Below are positions 46,942 through 57,000 of a stretch of DNA of 64,000 bases, piece by piece. The DNA is taken from the IMG/VR virus record IMGVR_UViG_3300030328_002066, positions 1 to 64,000 of that record; one strand, written 5' to 3'. The notes under the pieces were generated by a model. It saw only the letters and a list, made by a program, of their open reading frames with translations. It was not told where the DNA came from and ran no database searches. How positions within the stretch are numbered: position 1 is the stretch's first letter; each line of letters starts with the position of its first letter. This DNA is from a virus. A program made the position numbers and the translations under genes.

Positions 46942-48669
46942 ATGCCTCTACCAGATATAAATGAGGATCTTATTCCAAAGAATATTCCAAAGGATATCTT
47001 AGATGACTTTCGTAACCATCTTCATCAATGTATGAAGTACTTGGGACTAGGAGAACCTACTCCACTCCAGTACATGATGGCAGAAAGGCTTCAGACAGGC
47101 TCTGACGAGTTCCAGCTTCAGGCTGGGCGAGGAGCTGGAAAGTCTGTGCTAACGTCTATGTTCGCTTCTTGGCTACTCTTGAGAGATCCTGATCACGTTA
47201 TCATGGTTTTATCTGCTACGGCGATTAAAAGTACTGAGTTTATAAGCATGACAAGGAAGATTTTAACTCTTGTCCCTTACATGAAACACCTTGAACCGGG
47301 TCCCAATACTAGGGACTCTGCGTTTGGCTTTAATGTAGAATGTAGACAAACTACTGGACAGGATTTGTCAGTGTTTTCTAGAGGTATTTCATCTCAGATT
47401 ACTGGATCTCACGCCGATACGGTTATTCTTGATGACGTTGAAATTGAAAAGAATTCAGAAACAGCAGAGGCAAGAGAGAAACTACTAAATAAGGTATGGG
47501 AAATTGAACAAATCAGAAATCCCGGCAAAGGACTTATTAGAATTTTGGGAACTCCTCAAAGTTCAGAATCCATCTATAACAAGTTGCGTGATGCGTACCC
47601 ATGTTTTAAATTCCCGGCGCTCTTCCCAGATCCGGATATGCCGGGGCAAACTAGCGATGTGGATGCTTCGATTCTTGAGTTGGATCTCGAAGTTGGTGAA
47701 TCGACGCAACCAGAGCGGTTTCCGGATGACTTGCTCGCTGAGCGAAAAGCTCGAATCGGGCCAAAACTCTTCAGCTTACATTATCACCTGGACACCTCGC
47801 TTGCTGACCAAGATCGTTACCCGTTACGGCTTAACGATCTTATCGTGCTGGACCTTGACCACGAAGTCCACCCCGATAAAATAGTGTGGTGTTCAGAGCC
47901 TGCTAAGGATCTTCCTTCGTTTGGTCTTAATGGAGACGTAATATCGAAGCCTATGTGGGTAGCTGATTCTTATACTCCATATAAGCATACAGTAATGCAT
48001 ATAGACCCTTCAGGAAGAGGTAACGACGAAACTTCTGTTTGTGTCTCATCATTTGGTAATGGTTATATTTGGATACATGAACTGTGGGGTTTCGACGGCG
48101 GTTATGAAGACGCTCTTTTAGAGAAAATCGTAAAGCTGGCTCTTGATTATCCTGGTTTGAATTTAATTAGATACGAGGAAAACTATGGTGATGGTATGTT
48201 TGGCTCTCTTCTTATGCCTCATATCGGTCGATTAGCTGGTACTAAAATCGGTATTGAAGGCTATCGTGTTAGCGGTATGAAGGAAGCACGTATCATTAAA
48301 AGCTTAGAGCCTGTCATGGCTCAGCATCGCCTTTGTATTGATAAGAAGGCTATCCGTCAAGAAGAAACCCAGAGGCAGCTAACAAGGCTGTACGAGCGCA
48401 GAGGGGCTTTAAAACACGACGACCGTGTAGATGTTTTAGCAGCTTCTGTGGAATACTTTGAAGATACTCTTGGCGTAGACGTTGATGAGATGATTGCTAA
48501 GAATGAGTATGCAGAACAAATGAAAATAATAAAAAGCTGGGAAGATGACAAAAGACGCGCAGATCTTCTAATAGGAAATCGAACATCCGGGGCTGTGCGT
48601 CTTAAAACTCTTAAACCCCAGGAAGTTAATAAAACTATTTTTGGCCAAAGGAAAAAATCGTGGCGTTAA
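46942..48669 (+). CDS. terminase large subunit, gp19-like
   Basis: 575 aa (T7 gp19 586). ATPase: Walker A QAGRGAGKSVL near residue 60 and Walker B TVILDDVE near 160. Nuclease: MHIDPSGRGNDETSV near 352 and HDDRVD near 492 hold the metal-binding Asp residues. It pumps DNA into the prohead and cuts concatemers. AGGAGAATACTATT precedes ATG 46942. Within the gene, about 47600-47885 is markedly richer in G+C and in C/G-ending codons than the flanks, a possible recombination patch. Confidence 0.94.
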   Translation: MPLPDINEDLIPKNIPKDILDDFRNHLHQCMKYLGLGEPTPLQYMMAERLQTGSDEFQLQAGRGAGKSVLTSMFASWLLLRDPDHVIMVLSATAIKSTEFISMTRKILTLVPYMKHLEPGPNTRDSAFGFNVECRQTTGQDLSVFSRGISSQITGSHADTVILDDVEIEKNSETAEAREKLLNKVWEIEQIRNPGKGLIRILGTPQSSESIYNKLRDAYPCFKFPALFPDPDMPGQTSDVDASILELDLEVGESTQPERFPDDLLAERKARIGPKLFSLHYHLDTSLADQDRYPLRLNDLIVLDLDHEVHPDKIVWCSEPAKDLPSFGLNGDVISKPMWVADSYTPYKHTVMHIDPSGRGNDETSVCVSSFGNGYIWIHELWGFDGGYEDALLEKIVKLALDYPGLNLIRYEENYGDGMFGSLLMPHIGRLAGTKIGIEGYRVSGMKEARIIKSLEPVMAQHRLCIDKKAIRQEETQRQLTRLYERRGALKHDDRVDVLAASVEYFEDTLGVDVDEMIAKNEYAEQMKIIKSWEDDKRRADLLIGNRTSGAVRLKTLKPQEVNKTIFGQRKKSWR

Positions 48670-49124
48670 ACATAGTCACTGGTATAGGACCAAGAGTAGG
48701 CTCTTCGTTTGTCATGCAGCAGTGCAAGGCAAACGGTTTATTAGTAAATGGCGATAAGTTTTTACAAGGTTTGCTTCCTACAGAAGGAAACCCCTTAGGA
48801 TATTACGATCTGTTTCCGTGGGATGTATCTACTCTTCACCAAGGTATAGCAAAGGTATGGCCGGTACAACTACATTCTATTTCTGCCCCCGTCAATAGAA
48901 TGGTCATCCTGCAACGAAGAGATCTCACGGAACAGATCAAATCCTGTAAAAGACAAATAGAACGGGAGCCCTTTAATATAGATATGCCTCCAGAAGAAAT
49001 TATAGAGATGTCTAAAGAAAGGCTGCAAAAGTGGCTATTTGATACCAAAACAATTCATAATACGTACTATACTGAAGACTTAGATTCTTGTATAGACGAT
49101 ATTGTACAATTCTTAGGAGAATAA
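48660..49124 (+). CDS. sulfotransferase-like P-loop protein
   Basis: 154 aa starting with GTG at 48660 (CAAAGGAAAAAATC upstream). The N-terminus IVTGIGPRVGSSFVMQQCKA with LLVNGDKF and GNPLGYYDL follows the pattern of a phage sulfotransferase-like family (GxPRSGTSxMM...NPxGYYE). RMVILQRRDLTEQIKSCKRQ matches the later R-D block that binds the sulfate-donor phosphate in these folds. It could modify a small molecule, sugar or protein; the substrate is unknown. The placement between terminase and internal virion genes is a typical site for accessory genes. Confidence 0.5.
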   Translation: MALNIVTGIGPRVGSSFVMQQCKANGLLVNGDKFLQGLLPTEGNPLGYYDLFPWDVSTLHQGIAKVWPVQLHSISAPVNRMVILQRRDLTEQIKSCKRQIEREPFNIDMPPEEIIEMSKERLQKWLFDTKTIHNTYYTEDLDSCIDDIVQFLGE

Positions 49125-49125
49125 C

Positions 49126-49770
49126 ATGGGAGCTGTATTAGCCGTAGGCGGCGTAATGGCTGGCTTAGGTGCTTTAGGTGGTGCGTTGGGTGCTATTGGC
49201 GGTCAACAAAACGCGGAAGCTCAGTACTTAGCTGGAAAAATCGAAACCGAACGAAGCAATTTTCAAAACGCTTTAAAAAACGATAAACAAAATATGGCAA
49301 TGGCTAGAGCAAACGCACAACGCCAGTGGAATAATGTTAAAATTGGGGAAACTGCGTTAAGTAACTATACAGAAAGTTTACGTAATAATAGAGAAGCGTT
49401 TCAAGCTAATTCACAAAACTATGCTAGAAGCATGGTTCAAAACCATGCCGCTATGAAGGCTAGAGCAACCGGGAAAAACCTTCGCGGTGGAATGCAAAAT
49501 AGATTAAAAGCGTTAGCTGATTCAAATTTTACAAAGCAACGAGGTGCTATGCGTATTCAGAAATTTAGAGCTGATACTAGTGCCGAAAACGTTTATCAAA
49601 ACCAACTAGCAAAAAGAGATATGCTATCTAAAAGCGAGGCTAGTATTTATATGCCCGGTTCCACTGGTGTTGAACCTGGTTCTGGAACGCTAAATTTAAT
49701 TGCGGGTATTCTCGGTGGAGGAGCTAGCGGTTTTGCATCTGGTGTTTCAACAGGGAAGGCTTTAAGCTAA
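49126..49770 (+). CDS. internal virion protein, gp14-like
   Basis: 214 aa (T7 gp14 196). N-terminal Gly/Ala-rich membrane-active helix (VLAVGGVMAGLGALGGALGA), then a long helical middle (QNAEAQYLAGKIETERSNFQ; TALSNYTESLRNNREAFQAN) and a C-terminal second Gly-rich segment (IAGILGGGASGFASGVSTGK). This matches gp14, which is ejected into the outer membrane to start DNA entry. AGGAGAATAAC precedes ATG 49126. It directly precedes the gp15- and gp16-like genes, the T7 order. Confidence 0.82.
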   Translation: MGAVLAVGGVMAGLGALGGALGAIGGQQNAEAQYLAGKIETERSNFQNALKNDKQNMAMARANAQRQWNNVKIGETALSNYTESLRNNREAFQANSQNYARSMVQNHAAMKARATGKNLRGGMQNRLKALADSNFTKQRGAMRIQKFRADTSAENVYQNQLAKRDMLSKSEASIYMPGSTGVEPGSGTLNLIAGILGGGASGFASGVSTGKALS

Positions 49771-49779
49771 GGAATAACT

Positions 49780-52700
49780 ATGCCAAGACGAGATATACCT
49801 AGTGCCAAAAGCACTGAAGGACGCGGACGACAAAAAGATGCCTATGGTTTTCTTCAAGAATACACAGAACCTGATTTAGGAAGTATTGCTCCTTTAGATC
49901 CGGTTTTACAGAATAACCAAACAACAGGCGGAGAAGTCGTATTTGGCCGAGGAAGTAATCAAATAGGTGGAACAAATACTTCACAAGAATTAGCTAATTT
50001 GTTGTTTACTGGCATAGAAGCAACTCAACAGTTTGCTGAAGGTTATAAAGAAATATCTGTTAAACACGATAGCGATGTTTTGGATGGTGCTCAAGAAGAG
50101 TGGGATCGACGAAAGCTTCAAAAAGGAACTGAAGACTCTAACGGTATGTTGACAGAAGACGGTAAGCCTGTATGGTCTACTCTTACTCCAGAACAACGAC
50201 TTTTAGAAGAAAGATCTTTTTTAAAAGAAACAAAGAAAAAGCTATGGCGAAGAGATAACAAACTTGCTTTAAGACAGGACATTGTAAAAAATAAAATGAC
50301 CTTAAACCCCTTAAAGCTAGAAAGTAAAATTGAGGATATCCGTTTAGAACGTATGCGTCTTTTAGCCTCACCTCTTTCTGCTGATGAGCTTCAAAAAAGA
50401 CTAGAAGAACAAACTAAAATTTACCAAGACTGGGTTGACTCAAACGAATTTATTCAAAAGGATCCTGTTCTTAAAGCAACGGCTGATGCAGCTTTATACG
50501 GACTTCAAGAAAAGGATTTCTCTACTGCAGAAGCAGCTATGGATTCTTTTATGTCAGAGCAAAAACCTGTTTTAGAAGGTCTTCTTGTTAAATGGGAAGG
50601 ACATCTTTTAGATCAAGGTATTGAATACGGTCCCGAGGAAGATCAGTTTCAGGGGTTTATTGAATTTGCAAAAACCCAACAAAATGCTACTGCGTTAGTA
50701 AGTGTTTTAGAAAGCAACGACGCTTTTTCTATGCGCTTTGGAGAACGCCTTGCTCCGATTTATACTCAATGGAGAGAATCGTTTGAAGAAACGGCTGCAG
50801 AAAACACAAGATTAACGCTTATTCAAAGGGGCGTAGAAGATTCTAGTTTATGGCTAGCTGACGTATACGATGAAAAAACAGGAAGTTTTAAAGCGCGCCC
50901 AGGAGAAGGTACAGTTTTTGACAACCCCAGCCGTTTTGCGTCTTTCAGCGTTCACTTAAGCCAAATACAAGAAAATAGTAAAAGTTCTCGATCAGCTAAT
51001 ATAAGCCAAGAATTTGGCGTTACTGTAACGACTTTTTCGCGTTTAGCGCAGGCTAGAGCTAAGCAATTATTTGTTCAAAACGGCGGGTCTATGGATGACG
51101 CTGTTCAAGCTGCTCTTGAAGACGTAACTAAAGCCCTTGAACATACCGCGGAATTAGGTGGTTTAAATTGGAATGAAGCTTCAATACGGTCTCGTGCAAA
51201 CGCTATTGAAAAAGAGTTACGAAAGATTCATGCTCAAGACGGATTAAATATAGCAGAAAGCAATAACGGAGTAATAAGCAAGACAAACCCAGTAACAGAA
51301 GAACAGGAAGTTTCTTTTAATCTAAATTCTTCAGTAAATGTAGCTACTAATTACCCCAACGGTATTCCTCCAGAGATACAAGCTGTAATGCTCGACACAT
51401 ATCAATATGCAGTTGCGCAGCGCCTTACAACATATGCTTTAGAAAGCGAAGAAAACGGGGGTAGTTTAAATCGAATAGTAAGTAAAATACAAAATGTCGC
51501 GCCTGAGAATTTAAATCGCCATCAGTTAAGTAGACGGCTTTATGACTCTATCGCTGAAGTCACGGGGGATTTAAATATTCCCGAAGAAAATCGAGCTGAG
51601 GAAGCTGCAAAAAGATTTATAGCAGGCCTCAGACCAAGTACGAAAGCTTTAGAAAGTACAGAAAACGGACAACGCTATTTAAAAACAATATCAGAAATTG
51701 AAGCTTATGTTCTCGAACACTTAACAACTTTTATGTCTGGGTTTTCTTTAGATCATGGTCTCCAGGTTTTACATTCGTTTGCCGATGCTTTTAATCAAGA
51801 TACTAGGGAGGGTCAACAAAACGCTATAGGAGATCTTTCGGAATTTCCTTTAAACCTAGATTGGTTAAATAACTACGGGCTAACCGTTAGTGAAGATGGT
51901 GATGTAACTTTATCAAGTATCCCCGATGCAAGGATGCTTCAAAAAGAAGCGTTTTTAAGCAAAGATCCGGATAAAATTATAGCGGCTTTAGATCAAGTAG
52001 CTCCTATTCCTTCTATTGGTTTTACACCAGGTAGAATAACAAGACCAGAGGATATTGATCAGGCTGCTACCGTATTAACTGGAGCTTTAATTACAACCTC
52101 TGATGCTTTAGAGGCTTTGGGTATAAGAAGAAATAGCCGGACATATAAGCAGGTACTTGACATCCAGGTTGACAGACTTGTACCCCCTGTTTTAGAAGGT
52201 AATTCAAACATAGGTGATCAACGCACCTATAGAATGCGGTTAACAAGTCTTATTCACAAATTACACGAAATTCCTCAAATGATTGACGAGGGTGAAGTAA
52301 ACCCAGAATATAAAGAGGTTGCTAGGAATCTTAGAGAATCATATGCTAAATACGCAGAAATAAGGGATTTTGAAGTACGAGCGGCGGTTGCTGGCCCGTT
52401 TGACTCTAGCGGGATAAATGATTGGGCAAGACAAAATACAAATAATCCTAACAGTCCTATGTCTACTTTTGATGAAGGATGGTGGGACGGTAATAAAACT
52501 AATTCGTTTACAACCTATTTGCAAAAGATAGCCCCACAGGATTTTAGTGGGTTTTTACAAGATTTAAGAATAAACGCTATGGCTGGAGATGGAGCATCTT
52601 TTGCTAATAGCTATTACGCATCTATTGGCTATAATACACCTACTTTTGAAAACTTTATGGCTTTCTGTATGGAGAATAATTTAAGTCTACAGGCTAGAAA

Positions 52701-54024
52701 AGATGAGTCTGACAAGATAATTGGTTATGAGGCTGTTGATCGACCTAGAGTTTCTTCAGATCAGACTCGGATTTTTCAGGCTGCTCCAAACGGCCTTGTT
52801 TCAGCTTTTTCTCCTGAAGACGGTATTACAAGCCTTACGACTATGCAGTCTCTTCAAGGTATTTCTGATTCGTACAGAACTGGAGAATTAACCGAGCGAA
52901 ACTATCAAGCCTTTAGCGCGCTTATTTATTTTCTTTCAAACACAAAGTCTACTGAAGGTCTTAAAGTAGACCGTCTTCTTCGTGATGATGAACTTGATTT
53001 TAGCGTTAGGCCTGACGATGATCGTAGTTTCAAGCTGCTTCGTTTATTTACGCCTCCTGAAGATATTAGAGAACAATCTCAAGTTCAAGGCCAGTGGAAT
53101 GAAGAAAACCAGGCTCAAATTGCAAATGATGCTTTAGCGCTTCTTAGGGGTTTATACGCTTCTCCTTACGACAGAGCGCGTAGAGATGGCAAAGATCCTA
53201 ACGCTTATGGCTTAGACGGAAGTTATAAGATTTTTATTAACTTAGCTTCTTTACATAATCTAGAGGCTTATCTAAAAGACGCTACTACTTTATCAGATCC
53301 TCATAGTTTCTACGACGATCCAACATTGCAACTGCCTAATACTGAAATTTATAAAGATACTACTTTTAGAACTCCTAGCGGTCAACGTGGTTTGGTTAGA
53401 AGAACGCAAGTGGAGCGTTTAGACGGCGAGTTTGAAACCAAAGTTTCAACTGTAAGTTCAATGCCTGTTTCTTTACCTAGAAGCCTTGAAGTAGAAAATG
53501 CCGAAGACTTCACCGATGAAGAGGTTGTAAGGTTTAATAGGCGTGAATCTGAAATATTCAAGGCTAGTAAAACCATTGAAGAACTTGAGAAATCGTTAGA
53601 GACTAGTATACAGCAAGATACTAACTTTGGGGACTTTATAACCGAAGATTCGCCGAAAACTTTAAGGCTAAGAGAACAACTTAAGAACGCAAAAAGTATA
53701 TTAGAGGGCTTAGAACAAACAACCCCTGAAGTTTTTAAGGCTAAAAAGTCTTTTAAAAGAGAGAGAGTGCTCACGTCAAAGGAGCAAGTGGAATGGAAGG
53801 CTCAGTCTTATCCCAATACTATACTAGAAGATCCTAGATATATTTCGTTATCAGAAGAAAAACGAGAAAGAATAAAAACGTTATTAGAAATATATCAAAT
53901 TCAAGATCGAAGCTTAGAGACGGGTAAAGTTGAATCTTTCAATATTCAAGACAGAATTGCAGATATGTTAGACCGTGAAGATGAAAAACCTAATTATGTT
54001 TTTAAAAATGTGCAGTGGAAATAA
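49780..54024 (+). CDS. internal virion protein, gp15-like
   Basis: 1414 aa, nearly twice T7 gp15 (747). It is helical and charged throughout, with an N-terminal block GTNTSQELANLLFTGIEATQ and QFAEGYKEISVKHDSDVL typical of podoviral gp15 starts. The C-terminal quarter has coiled coil (KASKTIEELEKSLETSIQQD). Its role would be to form the ejected channel across the periplasm with gp16. Assignment rests mainly on position between gp14- and gp16-like genes. TAAGGAATAACT precedes ATG 49780. Confidence 0.75.
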   Translation: MPRRDIPSAKSTEGRGRQKDAYGFLQEYTEPDLGSIAPLDPVLQNNQTTGGEVVFGRGSNQIGGTNTSQELANLLFTGIEATQQFAEGYKEISVKHDSDVLDGAQEEWDRRKLQKGTEDSNGMLTEDGKPVWSTLTPEQRLLEERSFLKETKKKLWRRDNKLALRQDIVKNKMTLNPLKLESKIEDIRLERMRLLASPLSADELQKRLEEQTKIYQDWVDSNEFIQKDPVLKATADAALYGLQEKDFSTAEAAMDSFMSEQKPVLEGLLVKWEGHLLDQGIEYGPEEDQFQGFIEFAKTQQNATALVSVLESNDAFSMRFGERLAPIYTQWRESFEETAAENTRLTLIQRGVEDSSLWLADVYDEKTGSFKARPGEGTVFDNPSRFASFSVHLSQIQENSKSSRSANISQEFGVTVTTFSRLAQARAKQLFVQNGGSMDDAVQAALEDVTKALEHTAELGGLNWNEASIRSRANAIEKELRKIHAQDGLNIAESNNGVISKTNPVTEEQEVSFNLNSSVNVATNYPNGIPPEIQAVMLDTYQYAVAQRLTTYALESEENGGSLNRIVSKIQNVAPENLNRHQLSRRLYDSIAEVTGDLNIPEENRAEEAAKRFIAGLRPSTKALESTENGQRYLKTISEIEAYVLEHLTTFMSGFSLDHGLQVLHSFADAFNQDTREGQQNAIGDLSEFPLNLDWLNNYGLTVSEDGDVTLSSIPDARMLQKEAFLSKDPDKIIAALDQVAPIPSIGFTPGRITRPEDIDQAATVLTGALITTSDALEALGIRRNSRTYKQVLDIQVDRLVPPVLEGNSNIGDQRTYRMRLTSLIHKLHEIPQMIDEGEVNPEYKEVARNLRESYAKYAEIRDFEVRAAVAGPFDSSGINDWARQNTNNPNSPMSTFDEGWWDGNKTNSFTTYLQKIAPQDFSGFLQDLRINAMAGDGASFANSYYASIGYNTPTFENFMAFCMENNLSLQARKDESDKIIGYEAVDRPRVSSDQTRIFQAAPNGLVSAFSPEDGITSLTTMQSLQGISDSYRTGELTERNYQAFSALIYFLSNTKSTEGLKVDRLLRDDELDFSVRPDDDRSFKLLRLFTPPEDIREQSQVQGQWNEENQAQIANDALALLRGLYASPYDRARRDGKDPNAYGLDGSYKIFINLASLHNLEAYLKDATTLSDPHSFYDDPTLQLPNTEIYKDTTFRTPSGQRGLVRRTQVERLDGEFETKVSTVSSMPVSLPRSLEVENAEDFTDEEVVRFNRRESEIFKASKTIEELEKSLETSIQQDTNFGDFITEDSPKTLRLREQLKNAKSILEGLEQTTPEVFKAKKSFKRERVLTSKEQVEWKAQSYPNTILEDPRYISLSEEKRERIKTLLEIYQIQDRSLETGKVESFNIQDRIADMLDREDEKPNYVFKNVQWK

Positions 54025-54050
54025 TAATCCCCCTACGGGCAGGAGAATAA

Positions 54051-57000
54051 ATGACACAAGAAACTACCAATAATTTTTCTTTTAATCCAACAAATGTTAG
54101 ACAAGAAGATCTATTAAACTCTCAGACTTTCAGTAGATTTGTAAATAGAGATACTGCTTTAATTAAGTCTTTTTCTCAAATAGAAGAGCAAAAAAGATAC
54201 GACGATTACTTATTTAATAATTCAAATCGAATAGATCAGATTTTAAAAGACATTGAAACCGCGTCTTCTAAAAATGACGGCTTTTTAAAAGCTCTTTTTG
54301 ACCGGAAGTTTGATCCAGATGAACCAGTTGTTGAGGGTATTAAAGCCACTGATAGCGGTTACATTAGAGACTGGATGAATGCCGGTGATCGTTCTAATTG
54401 GCAAGCTTATAGCCAAAGAAGCGCAGCTACAGATCCAGGAACTTTGTTTGGATATTCTGGTAGAGCTGTTGATGCTAAGTTTGCTGGAAGCTATACAGCT
54501 ATTGACGGAGAGTACGAAAAACTTTCTCCCGATGCAAAGGCTTTAATTGATCGTTCTAAAAGCTATGCTGAGTCGCAAGGGCTTCGTTTAAATAGAAACA
54601 ATTGGGGAGGTCTTGAGGGTGTTGGTGAAACAGTTTCAGGGATTTACTCATTCTTCGCTGCTCCTTGGTCTGAATCAGCTGAAGGTTTAGGCGCAAGAAA
54701 ATTAAATGAAGGTACAGAATTATGGTATCGTTTGTACGAGGGAGATCCAGAGTGGAAGGCAAATTCTAAGGCTAGAAAAGAAATTGCTAATGCTATTGTA
54801 AACGGAGATCAGAAATTCGTATTTGAGTTAATTGGGTTGACAGAAAAAGATATCGAAGACGCTCCGTCTTTAACAGCAGCTATGGAAAGAGTAAACCAAA
54901 GAGTCTTAGCTTTTCAAGAAGGACAAGCAATGGCTCATGCTGGCACAACGGAGTTAGTTTTTAGAGATACTTGGGAAATGCTTAAAGCTATGCCTTCTGA
55001 TCCTGATTCTGTTTTTGAATTAGGAGCTGCTGTAGCTTTTGGTGTAGCTACGGGTGGTATTAGCCTTGCGGCATATGGCACAAGATTAACACAACGGGCT
55101 ACTGCTAGAGCAGCTGGACGAGTCTTGTTTAACGGCCCAGTTTTACGAAGAGCCGCAAAAACAGCAGAGAATTGGAGGCGGTTATCTGAAGCAGCCTCAA
55201 CAACGGCTGGTTGGTTAGAATCTGCAGCTAAAGCTTCTAACGTTACACGAAAGTTTTTAACTCCTACTACGTGGTCAGAAGAAATTCTTGTTCCTACTGT
55301 TAAACAAGCTTGGTGGATTTCTAGAGAAGCCTCTAAAGAAACCGCTGAAGCTTTGGCAATTAAAGAACTAAGTAGAGGAAGCGTTTTTGGAATTGCCCTT
55401 CGTAATTCTTTGTTTGACATGGATGCTCCAGGTGGTCTTACTGGACTAGCTGCTAACATGGCAGATGGAGCGTGGAGTGAGCTTTTAGCCTACGCTGCTA
55501 CTAGAGACGAAGAAGCAGACTATGCTCGTTTTATTTACGGAGATGACGTTAACCCAGAAGATTATGCCTTTAGTCTCCACGGTGCTTTACAGTCTATGGG
55601 CTATGGTGCTATGTACGGAGCAATTCTTGGTGGAGCTATTCGAACCGCTACAGGTATCTTAACTTCTCCTGGTAGTTATGCAAAGGATGATTTTAAAGTA
55701 GGTGATATTAAAGACTTAGTTAAAAACATCAGGCAAAAAAGAACAGATCGAAAAAACGGTGTATTAGCTAGTACTATGTATGATTTAGCTAGCGGCGGTA
55801 TTAGATCTAAACGCGTTATTCTAGAAAACGTAAAATCTAGTGCTGTTTCTAGAGGTTTTATACACGCTGATGATGCTGAGGCTATGAGCCGATTAGAGGT
55901 TGTTGTTGATACAGGTATTGCTAATGGTGTTGATATGGCTAAGGCCGTTAAAGAATCCGGAGGCAATCCTGTTGAGTTAAATAAAATTATACAGAGAGAA
56001 TCGAAAACAACTAAAGCTCAAAGTAAACGAGACGCACAAAGAAGAGCAAATGAGCATTCGCCCGAAAAACGCCGTACAAGTACTAAAGCAGCAGTGGCTT
56101 TAAATACAGCTGTTGTTGAAAAAGCTGCCGATAATGGTACGGGGACTGAAGCAGTAAATCGTGGAGAAGTAGTTCGTGAGCTTATAGATGACCCTAATAC
56201 AGATCCAGAAATAAAAGCTACTCTTATTGAAATAGAAGAGGGAGTCAAAGAGGCTTCTAATTTTCAAGTATATGAGACTATGCGGCAAATTGATGAAGCT
56301 ATTGAAGGCGGTCTTAGTGAGGTAGATGATGAGTTACAAGACGATCTAATAAACACAGTTGCTGTAAACTCAGGTCTTAATCCTATGGCCGAAGGCACTG
56401 TTACGACAGAAGATACTGGCAGAGCTATAGAAAAGGAGGTAGCTAGAAGACAAGAGGAATATGAAAGTCAGCTAGCTGAAACTCAAGCAAGACAAGAACA
56501 GGTTAATAAAGAAGCCTTAGAAGAAGAAAGACAAAAGCTTTTAGTAGATGGTCGAAAAAAGGGTGGCTATAGTTTAGCTGCGCTAAAGAAAATGGCTGAA
56601 GGGTTAGGGATTACTTTCGGTAAAAACGGAGATCTTCCTGCAAAGCCTGGACGAGAAGCTCTTGTAAACGCTATTATGGAACGACGATCCGGTGAGGCTA
56701 CTACTGTAGGCGCAGCTGTTGTTCCTCCTCAGCCTCCTCAGGCTGTAAAACCCGAAGACGTTACTAAGGAAGCACGCCAGGAAAGTCAACGTCGTAGACT
56801 ACAGCAAAATAACGGTTCTGAAGAGATACTTAAAAGTATTACTGATTCTACCGATGTACTTATGGTTACAGAGGGGACTCTTACTGAGGCTGTTACAATA
56901 CAAGCACAAGTAGGAGTTGAACGAGGAATCACTTCTTTTATTATGCAACAAGGTGATAGGGCTGCTGATGCTCGAAACAAAGCGAGTGTTTATAGTCCTA

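Noticed and set aside
54935-55459. Minus-strand ORFs such as this one and 3686-4315, 35418-35897
   Set aside because: All lie opposite well-supported plus-strand genes, have no ribosome-binding site or partner genes, and look like mirror frames.
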